From contig NZ_VYPZ01000007.1 in NCBI RefSeq assembly GCF_008710155.1, positions 164,846 to 228,845 on the forward strand: 64,000 nt of DNA. The letters are read 5' to 3'. Source of the stretch: Sphingobium limneticum. GTDB lineage: Bacteria > Pseudomonadota > Alphaproteobacteria > Sphingomonadales > Sphingomonadaceae. Positions 1 through 8,616 of this stretch are shown here, one piece after another (position 1 is the first letter of the stretch; every line of letters starts with the position of its first letter). Below the pieces are notes generated by a model that saw only the letters and a list, made by a program, of their open reading frames with translations, did not search any database and was not told the origin of the DNA. Position numbers and translations under genes: made by a program.

Positions 1-208
1 CGCGGCTGACGATCAGCATCTCCTCCAGCGTATCGCGGCTCGGGCTGCCCAGATCCATCAGCACCACGTCGGGCGCCATCCGCTCCAGCCGCGCGACGAA
101 CGCACCGCGCGGTGGCACGATATGGATATCGTCATAGCCCGCCTCGCGCAGCCCTTCCTCCAGGACGGTCGCACGCAACCCGCTGTCATCGATGATGACG
201 ATTCGCAT
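1..208 (-). CDS. NasT/AmiR-like ANTAR response regulator (partial, N-terminus only)
   Basis: Only the first 69 codons are inside the window and the gene continues to the left. The translation opens MRIVIIDDSGLRATVLEEG and carries the acidic pair and the phosphoacceptor region (VVLMDLGSPSRDTLEEM) of a receiver domain. The 'DLxSPSRDxLE' stretch resembles NasT-type regulators of nitrate and nitrite assimilation, which end in an RNA-binding ANTAR domain that relieves transcription termination. That C-terminal part is not visible, so the ANTAR assignment is by similarity of the N-terminus alone. The start is the ATG at 206-208. Confidence 0.6.
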   Translation of the reverse strand, partial: MRIVIIDDSGLRATVLEEGLREAGYDDIHIVPPRGAFVARLERMAPDVVLMDLGSPSRDTLEEMLIVSR

Positions 209-318
209 CTACCCTTGCCTCTTTTGCCCCGTGAGTGGCGCCAATGCTGCGCCGCGTCAATCGGGAGGCGCGGTGTGGGAGGTGACGGGCGCGTTTAGGT
301 GGGAAGCGGAACGTCCTT

Positions 319-395
319 ATCCCTCTCCCCTTGGGGGAGAGGGCTGCGCAGACTTGGCAGCTTGCTGCCTAGTTGTAGCTGGGTGAGGGGGAAGC
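319..395. repeat. Intergenic palindromic repeat, copy 1
   Basis: A hairpin at 321-343 (CCCTCTCCCC / GGGGGAGAGGG, near-perfect) is followed about 40 bases later by GGTGAGGGGGAA at 382-393. This hairpin plus trailing GGGTGAGGG layout is a common dispersed intergenic repeat in high-GC proteobacteria. It pairs with a second copy in the opposite orientation just downstream. Confidence 0.65.
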
Positions 396-428
396 AACCT
401 CGCGGCAGTACGCCAATCTTGCGCCAAT

Positions 429-500
429 CCCCCTCATCCAACTTCGCCTAACCGCCACGCGGTAAGGCTTCATATCCTTCTCCCTCCAAGGGAGAAGGAA
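429..500. repeat. Intergenic palindromic repeat, copy 2 (inverted relative to copy 1)
   Basis: The element begins with CCCCCTCATCC at 429-439 and ends with the hairpin CCTTCTCCCT / AGGGAGAAGG at 476-498. It is the same architecture as the repeat at 319-395 but inverted, so the two copies could pair with each other. It lies about 140 bases upstream of the ABC-F start. Confidence 0.6.
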
Positions 501-639
501 CGTCTCAAATGCTTGCAACTTGCCTCTCATCCCTCACCTGCCTACGATACACCTTCGCCTGAACCGACAAGGATCGCCGCCATGGACATCGCCCTGACCG
601 CAAAGCCCAATTGCTATGCCTTCAGGAAAGTTATCGTCC

Positions 640-2217
640 ATGCCTGCCATCACCCTCTCGAAACTCAGCTGGTCCGCGCCTGACGGCACCGCCGTCCTTG
701 CCGGCCTCGACTTCCGCTTCGCCTCTGAACGCATCGGTCTGATCGGCCGCAACGGCGTCGGCAAATCGACCCTGATTGCCCTGATTGCAGGCGAAATCCG
801 CCCCACAAATGGTGACATCCGGGTTGAAGGCAGCATCGCCATGCTCCACCAGACACTGGAGCCGACGCCCGGCCAGACGCTGGCCGACCTGTTCGACGAC
901 CGCGCCGCCCTGAGCCTGCTCGACAAGGCCGAGGCGGGCGACGCGACCATGGACGAACTGGACGCTTGCGACTGGACGCTGCCCAGTCGCCTGACCGATG
1001 CATTGGCGGAGGTCGGGCTGACCGCCGACCCGCTGACGCTTCTCGCCAACCTGTCCGGCGGCCAGCGCACCCGCGCGGCGCTGGCGGCGGCGATCTTCAC
1101 CCGGCCCGATTGGCTTTTGCTGGACGAGCCGACCAATCATCTGGACGCTGACGGCCGCGACGCGCTCGCTACTCTGCTCCATCGCTGGCGCGGTGGCGCG
1201 ATCATCGTCAGCCATGACCGCACCCTGCTGGAGCAGGTGGATGCGATCGCCGAACTCACCAGCCTCGGCATTGCGCGTCATGGCGGCAACTGGTCCAGCT
1301 GGCGCGCACGCAAGGATATCGAACTGGCCGCCGCACAGCATGCACTTGATCATGCCGAGCGGCAGGCGTCCGACCTTTCCCGCAAGACCCAGGTCGCGAC
1401 CGAGCGGCAGCAGCGCCGCGATGGCGCAGGCGCGCGGCAGGCCGCAAAGGGCGGCATGCCCCGCATCCTGCTGGGGAAACGCAAACAGCAGGCCGAACAA
1501 TCGAGCGGCGACGCCGCCCGCCGCGCCCAGCAGCAGGGCCGCGAAGCGCAGGCCGCCATCGCCGATGCCCGCGCGCAGATCGAAATCCTTGCCCCGCTCA
1601 CCGTTGCCCTCCCCTCGGCCCATGTGCCGCCGGGCCGCATCTTGCTGACGCTGGGCGGGGTGACGGCCGGCCATGATCCGGCCCATCCCCCGCTGCGCGA
1701 CCTCAGCCTGACCGTCGCCGGTCCGGAACGCATCGCTATCACCGGCCCCAACGGCGCGGGCAAATCCACGCTGCTGCATCTGATCGCTGGCCAGATCGAA
1801 CCGCTGACGGGCCAGGCCCATCGCCCCGTCGCCTGCGCATTGCTCGATCAGCATGCGGGCCTGCTCGATCCCCATGCCAGCATCGCAGACAATTTCGCCC
1901 GCCTGCACCCCGGCGCCACCCGCAACGCCATCCACGCGGCGCTCGCTCGCTTTCGCTTCCGCGCGGATCTGGCGCTGCAACGGGTGGAGAGCCTGAGCGG
2001 CGGCCAGCGGCTACGCGCCGCGCTCGCCTGCGTGCTGGGCGGCGAAAATCTACCGCCGCTCCTGCTGCTGGACGAGCCGACCAACCATCTCGACCTCGAT
2101 TCCATCGCGGCTGTCGAACAGGGCCTGGCCGCCTATGACGGTGCGCTGCTGGTGGTCAGCCACGATCCCGCTTTCCTCGACGCGATCGGCATCACCCGCC
2201 GCATCGCCCTGGGTTAA
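640..2217 (+). CDS. ABC-F family ATP-binding protein
   Basis: This is a soluble protein with two ABC ATPase domains and no membrane segment, the layout of ABC-F proteins. Members of the family act on the ribosome (translation rescue, or antibiotic protection). Domain 1 has Walker A GRNGVGKST at residues 36-44, the signature LSGGQ at about 138 and LLLDEPTNHLD. A charged linker rich in Arg, Gln and Ala follows. Domain 2 has GPNGAGKST at about 369 and LSGGQ at about 452. The ATG at 640 is preferred over the ATG at 616 because AGGAAAG lies about 10 bases upstream and the protein then starts right at the domain. Its stop overlaps the stop of the convergent emrB-like gene. The exact ABC-F subclass cannot be told, and there is no sign of resistance-type linker length. 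Confidence 0.9.
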   Translation: MPAITLSKLSWSAPDGTAVLAGLDFRFASERIGLIGRNGVGKSTLIALIAGEIRPTNGDIRVEGSIAMLHQTLEPTPGQTLADLFDDRAALSLLDKAEAGDATMDELDACDWTLPSRLTDALAEVGLTADPLTLLANLSGGQRTRAALAAAIFTRPDWLLLDEPTNHLDADGRDALATLLHRWRGGAIIVSHDRTLLEQVDAIAELTSLGIARHGGNWSSWRARKDIELAAAQHALDHAERQASDLSRKTQVATERQQRRDGAGARQAAKGGMPRILLGKRKQQAEQSSGDAARRAQQQGREAQAAIADARAQIEILAPLTVALPSAHVPPGRILLTLGGVTAGHDPAHPPLRDLSLTVAGPERIAITGPNGAGKSTLLHLIAGQIEPLTGQAHRPVACALLDQHAGLLDPHASIADNFARLHPGATRNAIHAALARFRFRADLALQRVESLSGGQRLRAALACVLGGENLPPLLLLDEPTNHLDLDSIAAVEQGLAAYDGALLVVSHDPAFLDAIGITRRIALG

Positions 2218-3743
2218 TGCGCGGAGGAGGTATCGACATTGGCGCGCGGCTTGGGCGCGATCCACACGATCACGGCGGCTGCGAACAGGATGAGCGCCGA
2301 CAGGAAGAATACATGATCGACCGCCATGACGATCGCCTCCTGCTCCACGATGTTGGAAATGGTCTGCCGCGCCTGCTCGGCGGAAAAGCCCATGCTCGAC
2401 AGCATCGACTGGGTCTGGTCGGGTTGCAGCACATTCGCCATGTCGCTGCGCGACACGCGCTGGCTGTCGCCCCAACTGGTCAGCACCAGCGATGTCGCGA
2501 TCGCGGTCGCCATGGTGCGCACGAAATTCTGGAGGCCCGCCGCCGATGCCGTCTCCTCCGGCCGCACCGACCCCAACGTCAGCGTCGTCAGCGGAATGAA
2601 GAAGAAGGGCAGCGCAAAGCCCTGCACGAATTGCGGAATGGCCATGGTGTAGAAATCGACACCGCTCGTCCAGTGCGCGCGCCACAGCGACATGATCCCG
2701 ATCCACGCCACCGCGCCCGAAATCATCAGCCGCACGTCGACACGCGATAGCAGGAAGCCCGCCAGCGGCGCGGTGAACAAAGCCGCCATCGCCGTCAGCG
2801 CGGTGATGATGCCGGCCCAGGTCGCGGTATAGCCCATCGACATCTGCAACCATTGCGGAATGACAACGATGCTCGCGAAATAGGAACCGAAACAGAGCGA
2901 CATGGTGAACAGGCCGGAACTGAAGCCGACATGGCGGAAGATGCGCAGATCCACCACCGGATGCTCCTCGGTCAGCTCCCAGATGACGAAGGCGACAAAA
3001 CCGACGATCGCCATCAGCGCCAACGCGAGGATCAACGGATCGGCGAACCAGTCATGATCGCGCCCGATATCCAGCATCACCTGCAAACAGCCGATCCAGA
3101 ACACCAGCAGGAACAGGCCGACCTTGTCGATCGGCACATTGGCCGTCTCCGTCTCCACCGGCTTCAGCAGCGCCTGCGCCGCCAATATGCACACCACCGC
3201 GATCGGCAGGTTGATGAAGAAGATCCAGTGCCAGCTCCAATTGTCGCTGATATACCCGCCGACGATCGGCCCCAATGCCGGCCCCATCAGGGTGGTCATC
3301 GCCCACATGCCCATGGCCCGCCCGCGCGTTTCGGGCGGGAAGATGCGCATCAGCAACGTCTGCGACATGGGCATGATCGGCCCGCCGCAAATGCCCTGCC
3401 CGATCCGGCAGGCGACCAGCATCCCCAGCGTGGAGGACAAGCCGCACAGAACGGAAAACAGGCCAAAGCCGATCATCGCCCAGGTGAACATGCGCACCAC
3501 GCCGAAACGCTGCGCCAGCCATCCGGTCAGCGGCACGCAGATCGCCTCCGCCACCGCATAGGAAGTGATGATCCAGGTGCCCTGATCGGGCGAGATGCCA
3601 AGGTTGCCGGCAATGTGCGGCACGGACACGTTGGCGATCGTCAGGTCGAGCACGACCATCAGATTGCTCATCGCCAGCACCAGGCCCGCCAGCGTCCGGC
3701 TGCGCGGGGAGAGCCGCGAAAAAATATCGTCGTCGCCGCTCAT
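2214..3743 (-). CDS. emrB: DHA2-family drug efflux MFS transporter (EmrB-like)
   Basis: A 509-residue inner-membrane protein with about 14 hydrophobic segments. The LDLTIANVSVPHIAG motif lies in the first helix, a motif-A loop (GWLAQRFGVVRMF) follows, and the DHA2 hallmark HWIFFINLP comes near the middle. These proteins exchange protons for hydrophobic drugs and work with a membrane-fusion protein and an outer-membrane channel. Both partners lie directly upstream: the gene starts 13 bases after the emrA-like stop, and that gene overlaps the nodT-like gene. The start at 3741-3743 (MSGDDDIFSRL) gives the usual short N-terminus. A longer open frame upstream is only the shadow of emrA. Substrate is unknown. 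Confidence 0.92.
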   Translation of the reverse strand: MSGDDDIFSRLSPRSRTLAGLVLAMSNLMVVLDLTIANVSVPHIAGNLGISPDQGTWIITSYAVAEAICVPLTGWLAQRFGVVRMFTWAMIGFGLFSVLCGLSSTLGMLVACRIGQGICGGPIMPMSQTLLMRIFPPETRGRAMGMWAMTTLMGPALGPIVGGYISDNWSWHWIFFINLPIAVVCILAAQALLKPVETETANVPIDKVGLFLLVFWIGCLQVMLDIGRDHDWFADPLILALALMAIVGFVAFVIWELTEEHPVVDLRIFRHVGFSSGLFTMSLCFGSYFASIVVIPQWLQMSMGYTATWAGIITALTAMAALFTAPLAGFLLSRVDVRLMISGAVAWIGIMSLWRAHWTSGVDFYTMAIPQFVQGFALPFFFIPLTTLTLGSVRPEETASAAGLQNFVRTMATAIATSLVLTSWGDSQRVSRSDMANVLQPDQTQSMLSSMGFSAEQARQTISNIVEQEAIVMAVDHVFFLSALILFAAAVIVWIAPKPRANVDTSSAH

Positions 3744-3756
3744 AACCCGCGCGTCC

Positions 3757-4920
3757 TTATTTGTCGGAAAGGTCGATCTCGACATCCATGGACAGGCCCA
3801 CGCGCAACGGATGCGCCGCCAGTTCCTTGGGGTCGAGCGCGATGCGCAGCGGCAGGCGCTGCACCACCTTGATCCAGTTGCCGGTCGCATTCTGCGCCGG
3901 GATCAGCGACATGGACGCACCCGTGCCGCCCGAAAAACCGACGACCTTGCCATGATAGACGACGTTGCTGCCATAAAGGTCGGACGTCACCGTGGCGGGC
4001 ATGCCGACCTTCACGTCGCGCAACTGGCGTTCCTTGAAGTTCGCATCGACATAGACCTGGGTCAGCGGCACGATGCTCATGATCGGGCTGCCCTGCGCCA
4101 CGCGCTGGCCGACCTGCACCTGCCGCTTGCTGATGACGCCGTCGATCGGCGCGCGGATGACGGAGCGATCGAGGTTCAGCTTCGCCGTATCCAGCTTGGC
4201 CTGCGCCGCCATCACCGCCGGGTCCGTGTCGATCGTCGATCCACGCACCAGCGCGTCGTTGGCCGCCAGCTGGCCGCTCGCCGCGCCACGCGTCGCCTGC
4301 GCCGTCTGCACCCCGGCACGCGCCAGCTCCAGTGCCGCGCGGGCGGATACATAGGCCTTGCGCGCGCTGGTCACTTCGTCGCCCGACACCGCGCCGTCAC
4401 CCACCAGCGCCTCGCGCCGTTGCAGGTCGATCCGCGCCTTGTCGAAATCGGCCTGCGCGCTCGTCAGCTGCGCGCGCGCCTGCACGATGTCCGCGCCACG
4501 CGCATCCACCTGCGCCGCCAGCGATGTGCTGGTCGCGCTGGTCTGGCGGAACTTGCGCTTGGCTTCGGCCAGATCCGCTTGCGCCTGCGCCACCGCGATC
4601 TTCGCGTCGGTCGGGTCCAGCTTCACCAATATGTCGCCGCGCTTCACGGCCTGCGTATCGCTGACCAGAACCTCGGTCGCCTGCGCCGACAACAGCGGCG
4701 TGACCTGCGCCATTTCGGCGTTCACATAGGCATTGTCGGTCGCGACATGATTGCGTCCGACCAGCAGATACCAGCCGGCCCACAACACGCCGCCCACGAC
4801 GACGATCAGGCCCAGCCGGATCAGCCATGTCTTGCGCGCCGACTGGCGGGCATCCTGCTGCGCATCATTGTCCGGCGCGCCATTGTCCGGTGCTGGGGTT
4901 TCGGGCGTGGCATCAGCCAT
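3757..4920 (-). CDS. emrA: HlyD/EmrA-family membrane fusion protein
   Basis: A 387-residue periplasmic adaptor of the tripartite efflux pump. A short cytoplasmic N-terminus (MADATPETPAPDN) precedes one membrane anchor near residues 33-53. A biotinyl-lipoyl half motif (ATDNAYVNAEMAQVTP) follows, then a long helical hairpin rich in Ala, Gln and Lys (about residues 100-230), then the second lipoyl half (IRAPIDGVISKRQVQVGQ) and the beta-barrel. This is EmrA/VceA architecture. It overlaps the nodT-like gene by 8 bases, which suggests translational coupling, and is followed 13 bases on by the emrB-like gene. Confidence 0.92.
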   Translation of the reverse strand: MADATPETPAPDNGAPDNDAQQDARQSARKTWLIRLGLIVVVGGVLWAGWYLLVGRNHVATDNAYVNAEMAQVTPLLSAQATEVLVSDTQAVKRGDILVKLDPTDAKIAVAQAQADLAEAKRKFRQTSATSTSLAAQVDARGADIVQARAQLTSAQADFDKARIDLQRREALVGDGAVSGDEVTSARKAYVSARAALELARAGVQTAQATRGAASGQLAANDALVRGSTIDTDPAVMAAQAKLDTAKLNLDRSVIRAPIDGVISKRQVQVGQRVAQGSPIMSIVPLTQVYVDANFKERQLRDVKVGMPATVTSDLYGSNVVYHGKVVGFSGGTGASMSLIPAQNATGNWIKVVQRLPLRIALDPKELAAHPLRVGLSMDVEIDLSDK

Positions 4921-6427
4921 TGGGACGATCCTTGGACTGGAAGTCGCTGGCGGCAAAACCGCCGCCCAGCGCACGGATGAGGGCAATATCGGTGGAGAAG
5001 GCGCTCGCCTCCAGCCCGGCGAGGGACTGGCGCGCGCCCAGCAATTGATCCTCGACATTCAGCACGTCGAGATAGGTGGAAAGGCCACCCTTGTAGCGTT
5101 TCTGCGCAATGCCATAGGCGTCCTGCGACGCGGCGACCGCCGCGCGCGCATCGACCAGTCGCTGGTCCAGCGTCTTGCGCGTGGTCACCGCATCGGCGAC
5201 CTCCTGATAGGCGGCGAGGACGGTCTTGTCATAGGATGCGACCGCCTCGTCATAGGTTGCCCGCGCGCCGCGATACTGGCCCTGCAACGCCCCGCCGTGG
5301 AAGATCGGCAGGCTGATCGCCGGGCCGACATTGCCGAACAGAGATCCCTTGTCGAACAGGCTGTCGATGAAGGGTTTGCGCGTGCCGGTGGCCGACGTGC
5401 CGTTGAAGACGGTGTCATAGCCCAGCGACTGGAAACCGACCAGGGCGGACAGGCGAAGCGCCGGGAAGAAATCGGCGCGCGCCACCTTGATCCGCTTGGC
5501 TGCCGCTTCGGCACGGGCCAGCGCGGCGGCGATGTCGGGGCGACGGGCGATCAGATTGGTGGTGACGTCGGCAGGCAGGCCCAGCGGCGCCAGCGCGCCA
5601 ACCTTGGGCCGGCTGATCGACAGGCCACGATCCGGCCCGGCGCCGATCAGCGCCGCGATCTGATGCTGCCGTATTTCGATCGCCATAGTGGCGGCCGCCA
5701 GTTGCGCCCGGGCCGACGACACGGTGGCGTCTGCCTGGCGCACGCTGCCGCGCGTATCCAGCCCGTTGCGCTGCCGGTCGGCGGCCAGCTTCTGGCTCGC
5801 CATGCGGATGTCCAGCGTCTGCTGCGCGATATCCGCCTCGTCATGCAGCCGCGCCAGATCGGCATAGGCGTCGGCAATGCCGGTGGTCAGCGCCAGCCGC
5901 GCCTGCTGCGCATCGATCTGCGCCGCGCGCGTTTCCGACGTGGCGGCGGCCAGTGCCGCCTTGTTCCTGCCCCACAGATCGAGGTCGAAGCCCAGGTCCA
6001 GCGCGGCGCGCCCGGTGCCCAGCCAACCTTGCGGCACGAACGCCTTGGGCATGCCCATATTATAGCTTTGCTTGGTCGCGGCGCCACTCGCCTCCAGATC
6101 GACCGACGGCAACAGCGCGGCGCCCGCCTGCTGCGCCATGCCGGCCGCCTTGCGGAACCGCGCGCTGGCCGCCGCGACGTCCGGCGACGATCGCAATCCT
6201 TCTGCCATCAGCTGATCCAGCTGCGGATCGCCATAGGCCGTCCACCAGCCATCGCCCGGCCAGGCGACCGGCGCGGCCGCCAGGCTGCGCTCCGCCGCCA
6301 CGCTGGCGGGTGCGCGCAGTTCGGGCTTGGCACCCAGATCGGGGACTGCGGCGCAGGCGGCCAGCAGCATAAGGGAAGAGGCCATACCGCCGACGCGGGC
6401 GACTTTGGCAATGCGACTCACGGGCAT
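4913..6427 (-). CDS. NodT/OprM-family outer-membrane efflux lipoprotein
   Basis: A TolC-like channel of about 504 residues and the first gene of the efflux operon. The N-terminus is a lipoprotein signal with lipobox LLAAC, cysteine at about residue 25 when the ATG at 6425-6427 is used. Two outer-membrane efflux repeats follow, with the usual PRLP-type segment IARRPDIAAALARAEAAA at the start of the second. An in-frame ATG at 6440-6442 would add five residues and cannot be excluded, since neither start has a strong ribosome binding site. A TetR gene lies divergently upstream with a perfect dyad between the two, so the operon is probably repressed by that protein. Confidence 0.9.
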   Translation of the reverse strand: MPVSRIAKVARVGGMASSLMLLAACAAVPDLGAKPELRAPASVAAERSLAAAPVAWPGDGWWTAYGDPQLDQLMAEGLRSSPDVAAASARFRKAAGMAQQAGAALLPSVDLEASGAATKQSYNMGMPKAFVPQGWLGTGRAALDLGFDLDLWGRNKAALAAATSETRAAQIDAQQARLALTTGIADAYADLARLHDEADIAQQTLDIRMASQKLAADRQRNGLDTRGSVRQADATVSSARAQLAAATMAIEIRQHQIAALIGAGPDRGLSISRPKVGALAPLGLPADVTTNLIARRPDIAAALARAEAAAKRIKVARADFFPALRLSALVGFQSLGYDTVFNGTSATGTRKPFIDSLFDKGSLFGNVGPAISLPIFHGGALQGQYRGARATYDEAVASYDKTVLAAYQEVADAVTTRKTLDQRLVDARAAVAASQDAYGIAQKRYKGGLSTYLDVLNVEDQLLGARQSLAGLEASAFSTDIALIRALGGGFAASDFQSKDRPNG

Positions 6428-6495
6428 ATCTAACCGTACCATCCAGTATGAATATCGCCATTGCGCCTCGCGCTTGGCCTTGTCAACATAAATAG

Positions 6496-6511
6496 CGTAC
6501 TCTATGGTACG
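6496..6511. promoter_or_regulatory. Candidate TetR operator between nodT and tetR
   Basis: The perfect inverted repeat CGTAC-N6-GTACG spans 6496-6511, in the AT-richer gap between the divergent efflux operon and the tetR-like gene. Size, symmetry and location fit the autoregulated operator of a local TetR repressor. Binding is inferred. Confidence 0.45.
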
Positions 6512-6567
6512 ATTTGATGACACAGCCTGCCTGCCCTCTTACACCCAGCAAAAGGGAAATCCGCCGC

Positions 6568-7161
6568 ATGGATCGCCGCGACGCGATCCTGACCGTGGCG
6601 CAGGGCTATTTCCTCAAACATGGCTTTGCCGGCACCACCATGTCGGGCATCGCTGCCGAGCTTGGCGGGTCGAAGGGCACGTTGTGGAACCACTTCCCGT
6701 CGAAGGAAGAATTGTTCGCCGCCGTACTCGACCGGGTGGCCCGCGCCTATCGCGCGCGCTTGTCGCAATTGCTCGATCCGGAAGGGCCGCTGGAGGAGAC
6801 GCTCAGGACCGTCTGTTTCAGCCTGATCCAGAAGGTAACGTCGACGGAGGCCGGCGCGCTGCATCGGCTCATCATATCGGAAAGCCGCCGTTTTCCCGAA
6901 CTCGGCCAGATATTCTACGATCTGGCGCCGCAAAATACTCGCCTGCTGCTGGCGGACTTCCTGCAAGGCGCAATGGAGCGGGGCCAGATTCGCAAGGGCG
7001 ACCCGATCGACGCCGCCCGCGCATTGCTGTCTCTTTCTCTGTCCGGATGCCACCAGCAGATGCTGATCGGCCGGATCGAATATCCCGCACCCAACGAGAT
7101 CGCTGCCGACGCGGCCTTCGCCGTCGACATCTTCCTGCGCGCCTACGCCGTCCCGGCCTGA
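6568..7161 (+). CDS. TetR/AcrR-family transcriptional regulator
   Basis: The N-terminal helix-turn-helix is clear (AGTTMSGIAAELGGSKGTL, then LWNHFPSKEELF), followed by a C-terminal ligand-binding region (ISESRRFPELGQIFYDLAP) of the AcrR type. The start at 6568 (MDRRDAILTVAQGYF) is chosen because AAAAGGGA lies about 10 bases upstream. An ATG at 6517 in the same frame would add 17 residues but has a poor ribosome binding site and would place the 5' end against the operator dyad. Being divergent from the nodT-emrA-emrB operon, it is most likely that pump's repressor and its own. Confidence 0.9.
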   Translation: MDRRDAILTVAQGYFLKHGFAGTTMSGIAAELGGSKGTLWNHFPSKEELFAAVLDRVARAYRARLSQLLDPEGPLEETLRTVCFSLIQKVTSTEAGALHRLIISESRRFPELGQIFYDLAPQNTRLLLADFLQGAMERGQIRKGDPIDAARALLSLSLSGCHQQMLIGRIEYPAPNEIAADAAFAVDIFLRAYAVPA

Positions 7162-7249
7162 TCGCCGCTGCGTTAACCATTTCTTCGGGCGCGCTTCCTA
7201 TCCTGCACCACCATGGCCGGTGCGTATCGGCTGGCGAAAGTGGGACGAC

Positions 7250-7870
7250 ATGGCACTCTTCAAGCGCAACCGCATCCGTCACGCAGAACTGGACAGGCTC
7301 AACGAGTCGCGCCCGCAACGCCGGCTGCGCCTACTGCTGGTCGATGAAAATCCGACCGCGCGCGCCGTCGCCGCCCGCCGCCTGTCGCACCTCAACTATG
7401 ATGTGGTGCTGGCCGAAAACGGCTTCATCGCCCTCAACCTGCTCGTCACCCGCCCGGTCGACATCATCCTGATCGACACCAGCCTGACGATGCTGCCCGC
7501 CGTCGCCCTGATGCAGAAGATCCGCGCCGCCAATCTGGCCGGCAATGCCTGTTTCGTGATGATCGCCGGTCGCCTCGACAGCCAGTCCATCGTCGAGGCG
7601 CTGGATGCCGGCGCCGACGATCATGTCGTAAAGCCTTTCGACTTCGATGTGCTGGATGCGCGCCTGCGCCATTTGTGCCAGCGCGCCGAGCAGGTCGGGG
7701 CGCTCGCCCGCCACAATGCCGAGCTGGACGCCCGCATCGCCCGGCGCGCGGTGGAACTGGGCGAAACCCGCGAAGCGCTGCGCGAAATGCAGATCGACCG
7801 CGCCCGCCTCGTCTCCTCGATTCAGGCGCTACATGACGAGGTCGAACGGCTACAGGCGGCGCAGGGTTAA
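7250..7870 (+). CDS. Response regulator with receiver domain and C-terminal coiled coil
   Basis: A 206-residue protein. Residues about 25-150 form a receiver domain: LLLVDENPTAR (acidic pocket), IILIDTSL (phosphoacceptor Asp) and VVKPFDFD (conserved Lys). The usual Ser/Thr of the fourth strand is replaced by Ala/Gly in MIAGRLD. The remaining 60 residues are charged and heptad-like (ELDARIARRAVELGETREAL) with no DNA-binding or enzymatic domain. It may act by protein contact, as a stand-alone or scaffold regulator. The start at 7250 has GAAAGTGGGA upstream. No histidine kinase is adjacent. Its TAA overlaps the stop of the convergent siroheme synthase gene. Confidence 0.75.
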   Translation: MALFKRNRIRHAELDRLNESRPQRRLRLLLVDENPTARAVAARRLSHLNYDVVLAENGFIALNLLVTRPVDIILIDTSLTMLPAVALMQKIRAANLAGNACFVMIAGRLDSQSIVEALDAGADDHVVKPFDFDVLDARLRHLCQRAEQVGALARHNAELDARIARRAVELGETREALREMQIDRARLVSSIQALHDEVERLQAAQG

Positions 7871-8616
7871 ATCCCGACCCAGACGGTCAGCCCTTCGCCT
7901 TTTTCCGTCGGAAGCCCCTCCGCCACGATCCGCACCGCATCCGCCCGCGCCCGGTCCAGGATCGCCACCGGCACATCCGCCGCATGATAGACCCGATCCG
8001 CCTGCGCCAGCATTCGCGCGTCGCGCAGCGTCAGGTCATCCGGATCGTCCGTCCGTAGCCGCAGGACATAAAGTTCGCCGACCATCGCGTCCGGCGCTTC
8101 CGACAACCAGAAGTCCACATCAGGATCAAACCCCAGCGGGTCGATCGCCCCGCCCGGCGCCAGCCCCTTGCCGATGGCCTGCCGCCGCTGCGCCGAATCG
8201 GGCCATAGCCGCCGCAATGCGCCCCGCGCCGCAAACAGCGCGCGCGCCAGATCGCCCAGATGGGCCGGCAACAACGCTTCCAGCCGCTGCCGCAGTGCCG
8301 CCGCCAGCCCGGCCGACGCCCCGCCCGTACCGATGGCGATCAGCACCGGATCGCGATCCACGATCGCCGGCAGGGTGAAGTCGCACAGCGCCGGCCGGTC
8401 AGTCGCATTGACCAGTAGGCCGCGCGCCTTCAACCGCGCCACGGTCGCCTCGTCGCCATCCGCCACGATCGCGATCCGGGCATCCGCATCCTCTTCGCCC
8501 ACGACGATCGCGCCGGCCCGCTCCAGCAGGCGGCGCTTGGCCTCGGCCGCCTCGCCCTCGCCGGTCAGGATGACCGGCCGGCCCGTCAACGCCAGGAAGA
8601 CGGGCAGGCTCTGCAT
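7867..8616 (-). CDS. Siroheme synthase N-terminal domain protein with vestigial methyltransferase end
   Basis: Residues 1-150 match the precorrin-2 dehydrogenase/sirohydrochlorin ferrochelatase half of CysG: the nucleotide-binding loop ILTGEGEAAEAKRRLLE, then VNATDRPALCDFTLPAIV and TGGASAGLAAALRQRLE. The last 70 residues (ELYVLRLRTDDPDDLTLRD, then ILDRARADAVRI) resemble only the opening of the uroporphyrinogen methyltransferase domain, with the SAM-binding GAGPGD loop lost, and the protein then stops. It should at most make siroheme from precorrin-2, so a separate CobA-type methyltransferase would be needed. It overlaps lysA by one base (TGATG), in an operon with argH and lysA. Confidence 0.8.
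   Translation of the reverse strand: MQSLPVFLALTGRPVILTGEGEAAEAKRRLLERAGAIVVGEEDADARIAIVADGDEATVARLKARGLLVNATDRPALCDFTLPAIVDRDPVLIAIGTGGASAGLAAALRQRLEALLPAHLGDLARALFAARGALRRLWPDSAQRRQAIGKGLAPGGAIDPLGFDPDVDFWLSEAPDAMVGELYVLRLRTDDPDDLTLRDARMLAQADRVYHAADVPVAILDRARADAVRIVAEGLPTEKGEGLTVWVGI

Larger units (their letters stand above)
209..639. other. Gene-free stretch with two palindromic repeats
   Basis: About 430 bases separate the divergent NasT-like gene and the ABC-F gene. I see no convincing gene. Open frames here have the Arg/Pro/Ser-rich composition of noncoding high-GC DNA. The stretch holds two intergenic palindromic repeats, annotated separately, and presumably the promoters of both neighbours, although no clear -35/-10 pair could be picked out. 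Confidence 0.6.

Noticed and set aside
319..500. The two palindromes before the ABC-F gene as a small RNA or attenuator of that gene
   Set aside because: They match a dispersed intergenic repeat layout and lie 140 bases or more from the gene, with no leader peptide or T-run.
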